A stretch of 64,000 nt of DNA from Ichthyobacterium seriolicida (GTDB taxonomy: Bacteria > Bacteroidota > Bacteroidia > Flavobacteriales > Ichthyobacteriaceae): contig NZ_AP014564.1 in assembly GCF_002369955.1 (NCBI RefSeq), positions 774,808 through 838,807 of the forward strand, read 5' to 3'. The notes under the pieces are model-generated. The model was not told where the DNA came from and made no database searches. It was given only the letters and a program-made list of their open reading frames with translations. Position numbers and translations under genes: made by a program. This document shows positions 63,269 to 64,000 of the stretch, piece after piece (position 1 is the first letter of the stretch; each line of letters opens with the position of its first letter).

Positions 63269-64000
63269 TTACCCTTTAAATATTGCGCATAAAGTGTTAA
63301 TTTTAAGGCATTAAAGTCCAAAGAAACATACTTTAATATAGCCCAAAAATGAGGAATAAAAACACATTATTTTATAGAGGGAAAACTTCTGTTGAGTTAA
63401 CTTTTTCATCATCAGAAATTAGCTCTGATGGATCTTTAATCATGCTTGAAAAACTAGAAAGAGATCATAGATTGATTCATTATTACAGTAAACTTTTGCC
63501 TGATACTCGAGACTCTAGATTTATTACTTATACCAGAAAGCAACAGTTAAAACAAAGGGTTTATATGATCATGTTAGGCTATGAAGACGCCAATGATGTT
63601 AATCATTTACATAACGATCCTTTATTCAAAGATGTTCTTCAAGGTGATTTGGCTTCTCAACCTACTATATCAAGATTTGAGAATAGCTTTGACAAACAAG
63701 CTGTTTTTTAAGTTTTGTGATGCGTGGTTATACAAATATGTTTCAAGTTTATCTGATCGTAAGAGAATAGTTATTGACGTAGATTCAACTGATGATCCAA
63801 CTCATGGCAGTCAACAATTGTCAATGTTTAACGGTTATTATAGTCAATTCATGTACAATGAACTATTTTTTCATGATGGAAAAACAGGACAGATTATCCT
63901 TCCTGTACTCCGCCCAGGAAATAGTCATTCTAATAAATGGTATGTGAGTATTTTAAAGCGAATAATTATCAAAATACGTGAGAGTCACCCAGAGATGGAA
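63253..64000 (+). mobile_element. IS1380-family element, third copy (runs off window)
   Basis: The left end CCCAGATTATTCATAGTTA matches the other two copies. The flank is ..CATTAA, so a TTAA target is likely, but the right end lies outside the window. It is nested inside the ISXO2-type transposase gene. Confidence 0.88.
63349..64000 (+). pseudogene. IS1380-family transposase with T-tract frameshift (partial)
   Basis: Nearly identical to the transposase at 31999 for 120 codons. A run of six T at 63704-63709 replaces the five T of the intact copy, giving a TAA at 63709-63711. After it the correct sequence continues in another frame to the window edge (FCDAWLYKYVSSL, VDSTDDPTHG). It is either inactivated, subject to slippage, or a sequencing error in a homopolymer. 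Confidence 0.82.

Noticed and set aside
1..64000. tRNA or rRNA genes
   Set aside because: No cloverleaf or rRNA-like sequence was recognised in any intergenic region.

Overview
The window is strongly AT-rich and looks like the chromosome of a host-associated member of the Bacteroidetes, probably class Flavobacteriia. The evidence is a GldA-like ABC ATPase, the flavobacterial gene order heme O synthase - two oxidase subunit III genes - subunit IV - thioredoxin-like protein - SCO - DUF420 - small CxxC protein, lipoproteins whose lipobox ends in FSC, and mostly no Shine-Dalgarno sequences. The gene content recalls the fish pathogen Ichthyobacterium, but that is a guess from memory and not a search result.

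Region 1 (1-2910) is a worn accessory edge. It holds the N-terminal half of an OLD-family ATPase/nuclease running off the left end, a decayed fragment, the last ~118 codons of a ComM/YifB ATPase, and an Asp-box (sialidase-like) lipoprotein with an internal duplication.

Region 2 (2911-15207) is core metabolism: pgi, a GldA-like ATPase, nadC and a convergent acyltransferase. A compact plus-strand operon follows, from ctaB through terminal oxidase subunits III, III and IV, assembly factors and a polyprenyl synthetase. Then comes htpG with its own long upstream region.

Region 3 (15167-58520) is the striking part. It starts with a tandem pair of ~350-aa lipoproteins. These are followed by eleven tandem paralogues (copies A to K) of a ~1,090-1,110-aa lipoprotein built of ten ~100-aa beta-sandwich-like repeats. 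Each copy is its own transcription unit, with an upstream palindrome (ATCTTAGCTAAGAT or a one-base variant), a leader of almost constant length (118-120 or 128-130 bp) of one of two types, and a hairpin terminator. The copies are mosaics: blocks of 200-550 bp that are nearly identical between two copies end sharply and switch to another copy's sequence (for example copy F = A block + E block + A block; copy C = B block then A block). One copy (I) is silenced by a single nonsense codon with the rest of its frame intact. The four type-1 leaders carry a conserved 16-codon upstream ORF. Together this looks like a surface-antigen diversity locus driven by gene conversion; that interpretation is inference.

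Insertion sequences decorate the array. A complete 1,600-bp IS1380-family element with a TTAG target duplication sits between D and E, a 209-bp internally deleted derivative lies between I and J, and an internally deleted IS1182-type remnant follows K.

Region 4 (59096-64000) is the conserved minus-strand tig-clpP-clpX cluster. After it comes an ISXO2/IS1595-type transposase cut by a third IS1380 copy, which carries a T-tract frameshift and runs off the right end.
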